From Pseudomonadota bacterium (lineage in GTDB: Bacteria > Desulfobacterota > Desulfovibrionia > Desulfovibrionales > Desulfovibrionaceae), in the NCBI GenBank assembly GCA_023433925.1, contig JAEYTO010000004.1, forward strand, positions 1-48,349: a stretch of DNA of 48,349 nt, read 5' to 3'. Positions within the stretch are counted from its first letter, which is position 1. Every line of letters starts with the position of its first letter. Below, in pieces: positions 42,135 to 48,349 of this stretch. The notes beneath the pieces are model-generated. The model was not told where the DNA came from. It was given only the letters and a program-made list of their open reading frames with translations, and did not search any database. The position numbers were made by a program, and so were the translations under genes.

Positions 42135-42155
42135 CCTCCGGCGAGCGAATCCTCG

Positions 42156-42196
42156 GGCGGCCCGGCGGGAATGATCCCCGCCGGGCCGCCGCCTTT
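42156..42196 (+). terminator. Rho-independent terminator after the Lon-like gene
   Basis: A 14-bp perfect stem (GGCGGCCCGGCGGG at 42156-42169 with its complement at 42177-42190) with a 7-base loop, followed by GCCTTTT. Confidence 0.8.
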
Positions 42197-42238
42197 TCCC
42201 GGCCGGCGTCCACCTCCCGACCTCCGGACGTCCCGCGG

Positions 42239-42267
42239 ATTTGACTCGGCCAGGGGAGTGCTATAAG
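42239..42267 (+). promoter_or_regulatory. Putative promoter of the metal ABC transporter operon
   Basis: TATAAG at 42262-42267 as -10. A -35 is either ATTTGA (42239-42244, spacer 17) or TTGACT (42241-42246, spacer 15). Transcription would begin near 42274, right before the inverted repeat. Confidence 0.45.
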
Positions 42268-42275
42268 GACAGCCA

Positions 42276-42302
42276 GTAGCACTAACAATCAAATAGTGCT
42301 AC
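42276..42302 (+). promoter_or_regulatory. CIRCE-like inverted repeat operator
   Basis: GTAGCACTA at 42276-42284 and TAGTGCTAC at 42294-42302 are perfect inverted repeats with a 9-base spacer. The HrcA operator CIRCE is TTAGCACTC-N9-GAGTGCTAA, so 7 of 9 bases per half-site and the spacing agree. Placement at the presumed transcription start suits a repressor. A metal-responsive regulator with a similar site is the alternative. Confidence 0.6.
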
Positions 42303-42328
42303 CAACCCTTCCGATGATGAGGACCGTC

Positions 42329-43438
42329 ATGCACCATCCCAAGCTCGCGGCGCTCATGCTGCTTTTGTTCATGCTGCCGCTTTCCGCCGCCAGCGCGCAG
42401 ACGCGCGTCGTCACGGACGCCCTGGGCAGAAACGTGGAAATTCCCGCGCAGGTCGAGCGCGTCATCTGCTCCGGTTCGGGCTGCCTGCGTCTGCTGACCT
42501 ACCTCCAGGCCCAGGATCGCGCCGTGGCCGTGGACGACATGGAGGTGCGGCGCAGCCAGTTCGACGCCCGCCCCTATGCCCTGGCCAACCCGCGGTTCAA
42601 GAGCCTGCCCGTGTTCGGCGAGTTCCGCGGCCACGACAATCCCGAGCGCATCCTCGGCCTGGAGCCCGCGCCGCAGGTAATCTTCAAGACCTACTCGACC
42701 ATGGGCCACGATCCCGAGCTGCTGCAAGCCAAGACCGGCATCCCCGTGGTCGTGCTCCAGTACGGCAACCTCACCCACGGCAGACAGGACCTGAACAAAA
42801 GCCTGCGCATCATGGGCGACGCGCTGGGCAGGGCCGAGCGCGCCCAAGCGGTGATCGCCTATTTCGACGCCCTGGAGGCCGACCTGGCGCGTCGCACGCG
42901 CGACATTCCCATGGGCGAGCGCAAGTCCTGCTACGTGGGCGGCATCGCCACGCGCGGGCCGCACGGCTTCACCTCCACCGAGCCGTCCTACGCGCCCTTT
43001 GTGTTCATCAGCGCCCGCAACCTGGCGGCCGGCCTTGGGCTTCAAGGCAAGCCCCTGACCCAGGCCACCGTGGCCAAGGAGCAGATCGTGGCCTGGGACC
43101 CGGACGTGCTCTTCCTGGACCTGTCCACCCTGCAACTCGGCGACTCGGCCGGCGGGCTGCACGAGCTGCGCACGGACCCCGCCTACCGCGGCCTGACGGC
43201 CGTGCGCCAGGGGCGGGTCCACGGCATGCTGCCCTTCAACTGGTATACCGAGAACTTCGGCTCCATCTTCGCCGATTGCTACTTCGTGGGCAAGACGCTT
43301 CATCCCGAGCGCTTCGCGGATGTCGACCCGGCGTCCAAGGCCGACGAGATCTACACGTTCCTGGTCGGCGAGCCCGTGTTCGAGCGGATGAACGCCCTGT
43401 TCCGAAACCTGGTCTTCCAGCCCGTGTACATGAGGTAG
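42329..43438 (+). CDS. Periplasmic substrate-binding protein of a FecB/TroA-type ABC transporter
   Basis: 369 residues from ATG 42329 (AGGA 5 bases upstream; earlier GTG 42296 and ATG 42314/42317 are in frame). Signal peptide LAALMLLLFMLPLSAASAQ. The mature protein opens RVVTDALGRNVEIPAQVERVIC and has TEPSYAPFVF and HGMLPFNWYTENFGSIFADCYFVG, typical of the class binding iron-siderophore, cobalamin or oxyanion-type metal complexes. First gene of a four-gene operon with permease, ATPase and FmdE. The ligand is unknown; FmdE association suggests molybdate or tungstate. Confidence 0.9.
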   Translation: MHHPKLAALMLLLFMLPLSAASAQTRVVTDALGRNVEIPAQVERVICSGSGCLRLLTYLQAQDRAVAVDDMEVRRSQFDARPYALANPRFKSLPVFGEFRGHDNPERILGLEPAPQVIFKTYSTMGHDPELLQAKTGIPVVVLQYGNLTHGRQDLNKSLRIMGDALGRAERAQAVIAYFDALEADLARRTRDIPMGERKSCYVGGIATRGPHGFTSTEPSYAPFVFISARNLAAGLGLQGKPLTQATVAKEQIVAWDPDVLFLDLSTLQLGDSAGGLHELRTDPAYRGLTAVRQGRVHGMLPFNWYTENFGSIFADCYFVGKTLHPERFADVDPASKADEIYTFLVGEPVFERMNALFRNLVFQPVYMR

Positions 43439-43440
43439 CC

Positions 43441-44511
43441 GTGCCCCATTTCGAGGACGGCGTCATTCCGGCCGAGTATTCGGCCTATGTCGGCCGCAAG
43501 ACGTTCTTCCTGATCGGCCTGGCGGGGCTGTCCGCCCTGCTGATTGTGGCGGCCGTGTCCCTGGGCGCGGTGCGCATCCCGGCCGCGGACGTGCTGCGCG
43601 CGTTGCTCGGCCAATCCGATAATGCACGCCTGGCGCTCATCGTCTGGAACATCCGCCTGCCCCAGGCCCTGGCCGCCATCCTGGCCGGCATGGGCCTGGC
43701 CGTGGCCGGCGCGGCCATGCAGTCCATCCTGCGCAACCCGCTCGGCTCGCCCTTCACCCTGGGCGTATCCCAGGCCGGGGCTTTCGGCGCGGCCCTCGCG
43801 GTCATGGTCCTGGGCTCCGGGCTCATGCAGAGCAGCGCCGCCGGGGCCGTGACCATCCTGAACCCATGGCTGACCACAGCCTGCGCCTTCACCTTCTGCC
43901 TTTTGGCGGCGCTGGTCATCGTGGCCGTGGCGCGGCTGCGCGGGACCACGCCCGAGGTCATGGTCCTGGCCGGCGTGGCCCTGGGCTCGCTGTTCACGGC
44001 CGGGACCATGCTGCTGCAATACTTCGCCGACGACGTGCAACTCGCGGCCATGGTCTTCTGGACCTTCGGCGACACGGCCCGCGCCGGCTGGCGCGAAATC
44101 GGCATCATGGCCGGCGTGGTGGGCCTGGCCACGGCTTTCTTCCTCGCCAACCGCTGGAACTACAACGCCATCGACGCGGGCGACGAAACCGCGCGCGGCC
44201 TAGGCGTGCGCGTGGATCGCGTGCGCCTGACCGGGATGCTCGCGGCCTGCCTGCTCACGGCGACCGTGGTGTCTTTCCTCGGGATCATCGGCTTCGTGGG
44301 CCTGGTCTGCCCGCACATGGTCCGGCGCATCATCGGCGACGACCACCGTTTCCTGCTGCCCGCGAGCTGCCTGCTGGGCGGCGCCCTGCTGCTGGCCGCG
44401 GACACGGTCGCGCGGCTGGCCCTGGCTCCGCACGTGCTGCCCGTGTCCGTGCTCACGGCCTTCCTGGGCGCGCCGACCTTCCTTTACCTGCTGGTGCGGG
44501 GGCGGCGATGA
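43441..44511 (+). CDS. FecCD-family ABC transporter permease
   Basis: 356 residues from GTG 43441, 3 bases after the binding-protein stop. About nine to ten membrane segments; family hallmarks are RLPQALAAILAGMGLAVAGAAMQSILRNPLGSPFTLGVSQAGAFGAAL and FLGIIGFVGLVCPHMVRRIIGDDHRFLLPASCLLGG. BtuC-like homodimer in the inner membrane. Overlaps the ATPase gene by 4 bases. Confidence 0.95.
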   Translation: MPHFEDGVIPAEYSAYVGRKTFFLIGLAGLSALLIVAAVSLGAVRIPAADVLRALLGQSDNARLALIVWNIRLPQALAAILAGMGLAVAGAAMQSILRNPLGSPFTLGVSQAGAFGAALAVMVLGSGLMQSSAAGAVTILNPWLTTACAFTFCLLAALVIVAVARLRGTTPEVMVLAGVALGSLFTAGTMLLQYFADDVQLAAMVFWTFGDTARAGWREIGIMAGVVGLATAFFLANRWNYNAIDAGDETARGLGVRVDRVRLTGMLAACLLTATVVSFLGIIGFVGLVCPHMVRRIIGDDHRFLLPASCLLGGALLLAADTVARLALAPHVLPVSVLTAFLGAPTFLYLLVRGRR

Positions 44512-45284
44512 TCCTGCACGCGGAAAACCTGCGCTTCGGCTATGACGGCCGCCAGGTGCTCGCAGGCCTGGAATTCGAACTGGCGGCCGGCGAGATGCTG
44601 GCCGTGCTGGGACCCAACGGCGTGGGCAAGACCACCCTGCTCAAGTGCCTGAGCGCCATGCACAAGCCCACGGGCGGCGCCGTGCTGGTGGAAGGCTTGG
44701 ACATATTCCGCATGGCCCGCGCCGAGGTGGCCAAGCTCCTGGGCTACGTGGCCCAGCGCGCCGAGGCGGGACGCCTGACCGCCTTCGATGCCGTATTGCT
44801 GGGCCGCAAGCCGCACATGGGCTGGCGCGCCTCGGACAGGGACCTGCGCATGGTCGAGGCGGCCCTGCGCCATGTGGGGCTGGACCACCTGGCCCTGCGC
44901 TCCATCGACCGCATGAGCGGCGGCGAGTTGCAGAAGGTCTGCATCGCCCGCGCCCTGGTGCAGGAGCCCCGCATCATGCTCCTGGACGAGCCCACCAGTT
45001 CCCTGGACCTGCGCAACCAACTGGAGGTGCTGCGCACCATCCGCCACGTGGCCGAAGGCCACGGAGTCGCGGTGATCATGACCATGCACGACCTGAACAC
45101 GGCTCTGCGCTTCGCGCATCGGCTCCTGTTCATCAAAGACGGCCGGGCCCACACCCTGACCACGCCCGACGAACTGCGCCCCGAGACCATCGAGGCGGTG
45201 TACGGCGTGGCCGCGGACATCGTGCGCCACGGCGGACAGCCCTTCATCATTCCCAAGGACATCCGAGAGGGGGATCCATCATGA
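44508..45284 (+). CDS. ABC transporter ATP-binding protein
   Basis: 258 residues from ATG 44508, overlapping the permease stop by 4 bases. Walker A GPNGVGKTT, signature MSGGELQKVCIARAL, Walker B IMLLDEPTSSLD and switch His in MTMHDLNTAL are all intact. FecE/BtuD class. Its stop overlaps the FmdE start by 4 bases, confirming a tightly coupled operon. Confidence 0.95.
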   Translation: MILHAENLRFGYDGRQVLAGLEFELAAGEMLAVLGPNGVGKTTLLKCLSAMHKPTGGAVLVEGLDIFRMARAEVAKLLGYVAQRAEAGRLTAFDAVLLGRKPHMGWRASDRDLRMVEAALRHVGLDHLALRSIDRMSGGELQKVCIARALVQEPRIMLLDEPTSSLDLRNQLEVLRTIRHVAEGHGVAVIMTMHDLNTALRFAHRLLFIKDGRAHTLTTPDELRPETIEAVYGVAADIVRHGGQPFIIPKDIREGDPS

Positions 45285-45892
45285 GCTGCACCCTGAGCGC
45301 CGAGCAGATCGCCAAGGCCGTGGAGTTCCACGGCCACGAGTGCCCCGGCCTGGCCATCGGCCTGCGCGCCGCCGAGCTGTGCCTGCGCGAGCTGGGCCAC
45401 AACGACCAGAACCCCATCGTGGCCGTGACCGAGACGGACATGTGCGGCGTGGACGCCATCCAGGTCCTCACGGGCTGCACCTTCGGCAAGGGCAACCTCG
45501 TGCATCGCGACCACGGCAAGATGGCCTTCGCTTTCCATCGCCGCTCCGACGGCAAGGCCCTGCGCGCCCTGCTCAGGCCCGATGCCCACGGCCCGGCCGG
45601 AGCGGAGATGCGCGAGCTGATGAAGAAGATCGTGGACGGCACGGCCGGCGAGGAAGACAAGCGCCGCTCGCGGGAGCTGCGCGCCCAGGTTCAAAAAGCC
45701 ATCCTGGACGCAGACCTGGAAAGGCTGTTCAGCATCGAGGCCATCGATTCCCTGCCGCCCAGGCCGGCCCGTATCCTGGACAGCCTGCCCTGCGCCCACT
45801 GCGGGGAGTCGGCCATGGAGTCGCGCACGCGGCGCTTCGCCGGCGAGACCCTGTGCATCCCCTGCTTCGCGAAGATCGAGCAGAAGCGCTGA
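45281..45892 (+). CDS. FmdE-family protein with C-terminal zinc ribbon
   Basis: 203 residues from ATG 45281 (GAGAGGGGG upstream). FmdE core: FHGHECPGLAIGLRAAELCL (H17, H19, C21), ETDMCGVDAIQVLTGCTFGKGNLVHRDHGKMAF. A short C-terminal zinc ribbon CAHCGES ... CIPCFAKI is appended. The FmdE family was named for a gene of the molybdenum formylmethanofuran dehydrogenase operon, and these proteins bind metal. It is the last gene of the ABC operon and may hand over or sense the transported metal (inference). Confidence 0.92.
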   Translation: MSCTLSAEQIAKAVEFHGHECPGLAIGLRAAELCLRELGHNDQNPIVAVTETDMCGVDAIQVLTGCTFGKGNLVHRDHGKMAFAFHRRSDGKALRALLRPDAHGPAGAEMRELMKKIVDGTAGEEDKRRSRELRAQVQKAILDADLERLFSIEAIDSLPPRPARILDSLPCAHCGESAMESRTRRFAGETLCIPCFAKIEQKR

Positions 45893-45907
45893 GCAAGCGA
45901 TCGAGGC

Positions 45908-46732
45908 TCACCCATGCCCCTGGCCGGAGGGATGAGCGCGCCGAGCGCGCCCTGCGTTCTCCCTGACGGCAGACGTCTGGCGCTTGCCGGGTCTGCCGAG
46001 CTTGACGCTCAGGTCCGCGAGCAGGCGCGCGAGCGTCCGGGCGTCGTGCACCGCATGCCCGCCCTGGTCGTTGTTGAAGAACGCGTACACGTCGCGGCCC
46101 ATGCTCGCATGGGAGGCCATGCGCATGGCGTGGTCCGCCAGGGTCTCTGGGTCGTACCCGCCGTCGTAGCCGCCGCCGTGGAACCTGTAATAGACGAAAC
46201 CCGCCGTGGCCTCGTCCATGTGGCCGGGAAGCTTGTCGTGGACCACCAGGGCCGCGCCATGGCGGCGCAGGATGTCCAGGGTGGCGGGCGCAAGCCAGCC
46301 TTCCTGGCGGAACTCCACGGCCCAGCGCACGTCCTTGGGCGCGGCGGTCAGGAAGGCCTCCAGCCTGGGCAGATTCGGGCGCATGGTGGGCGGGAGTTGC
46401 ACGAGCACCGGTCCGAGCAGGCCGCCGAGCAGCCGGGCGCGCCCCAGGAACAGGGCCAGGTGCCGCTCCGGCTCCAGGAGCCGCTTCTGGTGCGTGGCGA
46501 AGCGGCTGTACTTGAGGGCGTAGACGAAGCCGGGCGGCGCCTGGTCGCGCCAATGCTCGAAGGCCTCGGCCGAGGGCAGGCGGTAGAAGGTGTTGTTGAC
46601 CTCCACCGTGGCGAAGCGGCCCGAGTAGTAGGTGAACCACTGCGCCTTGGGGAGCCTGGACGGGTAGAACAACCCTTTCCAGTGGTCATACTGCCAGCCC
46701 GACGTGCCCACGAGGGCCTGGCCTCGGCTCAT
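45908..46732 (-). CDS. DUF72 (YecE-like) family protein
   Basis: 274 residues. TIM-barrel family with start ALVGTSGWQYDHWKGLFYP, FTYYSGRFATVEVNNTFYRLPS, WAVEFRQEGWL, FVYYRFHGGGY and VYAFFNNDQGGHAVHDA, all diagnostic of DUF72. Function unknown; a nuclease or glycosyl hydrolase role has been suggested for the fold. ATG at 46732 with GGAGG. Convergent with the FmdE operon. Confidence 0.93.
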   Translation of the reverse strand: MSRGQALVGTSGWQYDHWKGLFYPSRLPKAQWFTYYSGRFATVEVNNTFYRLPSAEAFEHWRDQAPPGFVYALKYSRFATHQKRLLEPERHLALFLGRARLLGGLLGPVLVQLPPTMRPNLPRLEAFLTAAPKDVRWAVEFRQEGWLAPATLDILRRHGAALVVHDKLPGHMDEATAGFVYYRFHGGGYDGGYDPETLADHAMRMASHASMGRDVYAFFNNDQGGHAVHDARTLARLLADLSVKLGRPGKRQTSAVRENAGRARRAHPSGQGHG

Positions 46733-46817
46733 GACGCCTCCTGCTACGCCCCAGCGGCCCGGTCATGCGAATTGGCGCGACGGGGGCTGCCCGGCGCGCC
46801 ACCGGCTCCAATCCCGG

Positions 46818-47084
46818 CTACTCGATAAGTCCCTTGAATCCGGGGTCCGGTTTGAAGACGATGCCGCCCTCGGCGCACGAGAACTCGCCCACGCCCTCTA
46901 TGCGCTCAGGTCCGCACTTCTCGACGTGCTTGGCCAGGCCGGCGAGCACGAGGTCCACGGCCGTGCCCGCATCGTCGGTGGTGGCAAAGGCGTCGGGCAG
47001 GCCCTTCATGAGGTATACGGACAGGTAGTCCTTCAGGGGCTTGTCTGAATACAAGAGATCGTGAACGTTCGCTTTCTCTTCCAT
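46818..47084 (-). CDS. Hypothetical protein, 88 aa
   Basis: Starts at ATG 47084 with AAGGGAG upstream. Acidic, soluble (MEEKANVHDLLYSDKPLKDYLSVYL..). One helix-rich N-terminal half, and a second half with two cysteines (EKCGPERI, FSCAEGG). No signal peptide. Family not recognised. Upstream on its own strand lies a 460-base structured gap and then the rubredoxin gene. Confidence 0.7.
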   Translation of the reverse strand: MEEKANVHDLLYSDKPLKDYLSVYLMKGLPDAFATTDDAGTAVDLVLAGLAKHVEKCGPERIEGVGEFSCAEGGIVFKPDPGFKGLIE

Positions 47085-47394
47085 GTCTTCTCCCTTCCCG
47101 GCGCAGGCGCGCTCAGGGTTTATCTCCTGTCGACCACAAGAGCCGGCGGACTGTCGAAAGCCTGTCCTGGCCTTGCAGCTCCACACCGATCGAGCAAGCC
47201 TCAGCCATTGCCCACCAATGCTCCGCGGCCCGCGGGGCCTTCCCGACCCGAGCATCCGCTTGCCAATGGATGCTGGAGCGGATGCCAGAGCATTTTGCCT
47301 TTGAAAATGCTCTGCAAGCCTTGCGTCGGCATGGCCTGCCGCCGCGTGGGCGCAGGCGCAATCCACTTGCGCCGCCAACGCCGGAGCGGGCATC
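47085..47394. other. Structured gene-free region
   Basis: No coding sequence supported. Contains several stems: a perfect 10-bp AGAGCATTTT / AAAATGCTCT (47287-47313), GGCGCAA / TTGCGCC-like pairs near 47353-47373, and CGGACTGTCGAAAGCC at ~47149, which looks like a decayed left end of the adjacent MITE-like element. A transcript terminator or small RNA is possible. Confidence 0.45.
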
Positions 47395-47533
47395 TTAACA
47401 GACTGTTGAAAAAAGCCGTCCTGGCTTTTTTCAACTTCGCCATGCCTGAGCAAAGCTCAAGCATGGCTCACGGATGCCGCGCATACGGCGGGCCATCCTG
47501 GCCCGCTCAGCCTGTTTTTCAACAGGCTGTTAA
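47395..47533. repeat. MITE-like three-hairpin element, copy B (intact)
   Basis: 139 bp with 19-bp terminal inverted repeats matching at 18 positions, beginning TTAACAG and ending CTGTTAA. Inside are three stems: GTTGAAAAAAGCC / GGCTTTTTTCAAC (13 bp, perfect), CATGCCTGAGC / GCTCAAGCATG (one mismatch), and GCGGGCC / GGCCCGC (perfect). The first stem with flanking A/T-runs could terminate in both directions. Non-coding. Copy A is at 9829-9962. Confidence 0.8.
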
Positions 47534-47545
47534 ACGCAATCCGTT

Positions 47546-47869
47546 CTAGACCATCTTGCCCTTGGCCCGCTCGGCGACCGGCGCGTAGCCCGTGATGTCG
47601 CCGCTCATGATGTGCTTCTCGACCTCGTCCCACTGCTTCTCCTTGAGGCCCGGCCAGTTGCGGATGTTCTCCCAGAGCACCGAGCCCGGGCCGGCCAGGG
47701 GCCTGAAGTTCTTCTTCTCGGCCCCGCAGAAGGGGCAGGTCCAGTCGTGGGGCAGGTCCGCGAAGCTCGTGCCGGCCTTGATGCCGCGCTTGGGGTCGCC
47801 CTCGTCGGGATTGTAGACGTAGCCGCAATACTCTCTTTGGCACTGGTACATTTCGCTGGCCTTAGCCAT
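47546..47869 (-). CDS. Rubredoxin with C-x4-C knuckle and C-terminal extension
   Basis: 107 residues from ATG 47869 (AAGGAGG upstream). Iron ligands C10-x4-C15 and C45-x2-C48 (YQCQREYCGYVYNPDEG, WTCPFCGAEKKNF). The first knuckle is two residues longer than in ordinary rubredoxins, as in the second rubredoxin (Rd-2) of Desulfovibrio desulfuricans. About 50 further residues (SVLWENIRNWPGLKEKQWDEVEKHIMSGDI...) roughly double the usual length. Electron carrier, probably in oxygen or peroxide defence. Confidence 0.9.
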   Translation of the reverse strand: MAKASEMYQCQREYCGYVYNPDEGDPKRGIKAGTSFADLPHDWTCPFCGAEKKNFRPLAGPGSVLWENIRNWPGLKEKQWDEVEKHIMSGDITGYAPVAERAKGKMV

Positions 47870-48112
47870 GGCATGCCTCCTTTTCGAGCGTTCGGACCCA
47901 GGGTGAATCCCGCTGGCTTTCGTCCCCGCACCATACGGAGAACAGGGGGCGGCCTGCCATCGGACGGATTCGACCTTTGGCGTAGGCATTGCTCCGGCGG
48001 AGTGTAGGAGTTCCGCCGCCGCGCCGCGAGACACGGCCTGACCCTTGGTCATGAAAGCTTTTTGGCTTGGAGCGATGCGCCGGATACGGGACGCCTGTCC
48101 GGAAGGAAGAGG

Positions 48113-48139
48113 CATGGAGAGGGCATCGCCCTCTCCATG
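48113..48139 (-). terminator. Hairpin after the sodium:solute symporter gene
   Basis: CATGGAGAGGGC and GCCCTCTCCATG (12 bp perfect, 3-base loop) lie 19 bases after the stop codon of the minus-strand symporter. It resembles hairpin 1 of the interspersed repeat. Confidence 0.65.
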
Positions 48140-48157
48140 TTGGATACTCGAGGAGTT

Positions 48158-48349
48158 TTAGTAATTCCGCCAGCAGTATTCGGCGTGCTCGGCGTCGTGC
48201 CTGGTCACGAGAGCCACGAGCACGGCCACGGCGAAGGACAGCGGCAGGGCCACGAGGTTGGGGTCAAGCCACTGCATGAGGAACGCGAACGAGCCGGGCG
48301 TGGCGTCGGCCATGAGCGTGGCCTTGCCGAACAGGGCCTGGCACAGGCC
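48158..48349 (-). CDS. Sodium:solute symporter, C-terminal fragment (truncated by window edge)
   Basis: Only the last 63 codons are inside the window; the frame is open to base 48349. The sequence has one clear membrane helix (LVALPLSFAVAVLVALVTRH) followed by a short cytoplasmic tail ending EYCWRNY. The placement and the LP-LSF-AV-LV pattern are those of the last helix of SSS-family symporters, which take up acetate, proline or other solutes with sodium. The start and substrate cannot be seen. Confidence 0.65.
   Translation of the reverse strand, partial: GLCQALFGKATLMADATPGSFAFLMQWLDPNLVALPLSFAVAVLVALVTRHDAEHAEYCWRNY

Overview
The window is a GC-rich chromosomal segment of a strictly anaerobic, probably sulfate-reducing member of the Desulfovibrionales (Desulfovibrio-like). 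This is inferred from gene content: a short-chain flavodoxin, a rubredoxin with a widened C-x4-C knuckle, a tungsten-type aldehyde:ferredoxin oxidoreductase with a four-cluster ferredoxin, two acetate/acetyl-CoA systems and many oxygen-sensitive Fe-S enzymes. No rRNA, tRNA, CRISPR, phage or insertion-sequence gene was seen.

Layout. 1-5.4 kb: adenine deaminase behind a long hairpin-rich leader, a CheX-like protein, small hypotheticals, a glycine-zipper lipoprotein, a SLOG-fold protein and a GNAT acetyltransferase. 5.5-8.8 kb: ADP-forming acetyl-CoA synthetase plus a phosphotransacetylase-like (DRTGG) partner. 9-10.8 kb: flavodoxin, zinc-finger thioredoxin and a Dabb protein. 11.1-16.1 kb: a DNA-repair neighbourhood with the linked radical SAM and DUF4130 proteins and, 2.3 kb on, a UdgX-type uracil-DNA binding protein. 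16.4-24.7 kb: zinc alcohol dehydrogenase, HD-GYP phosphodiesterase, lipoproteins, isochorismatase-like hydrolase, L-lactate dehydrogenase and a coiled-coil protein. 25-32.7 kb: three toxin-antitoxin pairs (PIN/AbrB, HicAB, ParE/RHH) around a divergent pair made of AMP-forming acetyl-CoA synthetase and a Pat-like protein acetyltransferase. 32.8-36.2 kb: aldehyde:ferredoxin oxidoreductase with ferredoxin, then TrmO. 36.5-38.8 kb: iron alcohol dehydrogenase overlapping an orphan PAS histidine kinase. 39.2-42.1 kb: Hsp20 and a Lon-like protease. 42.3-45.9 kb: a FecBCD-type metal ABC transporter with an FmdE protein, preceded by a CIRCE-like inverted repeat. 45.9-48.3 kb: DUF72 protein, a small hypothetical, rubredoxin and the 3' end of a sodium:solute symporter.

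Physiology inferred: carbon and electron flow centre on lactate, alcohols, aldehydes and acetate (lactate dehydrogenase, two alcohol dehydrogenases, aldehyde oxidoreductase, two acetyl-CoA synthetases), with flavodoxin, ferredoxin and rubredoxin as carriers. The Pat-like enzyme next to Acs suggests lysine-acetylation control. The metal transporter plus FmdE may supply molybdenum or tungsten to enzymes such as the aldehyde oxidoreductase.

Between genes there are two families of structured repeats. One is a two-hairpin element, usually placed just after a stop codon, whose stems differ between copies by paired (compensatory) changes. The other is a ~139-bp MITE-like element with 19-bp terminal inverted repeats and three internal hairpins, present twice and perhaps as a third decayed fragment.
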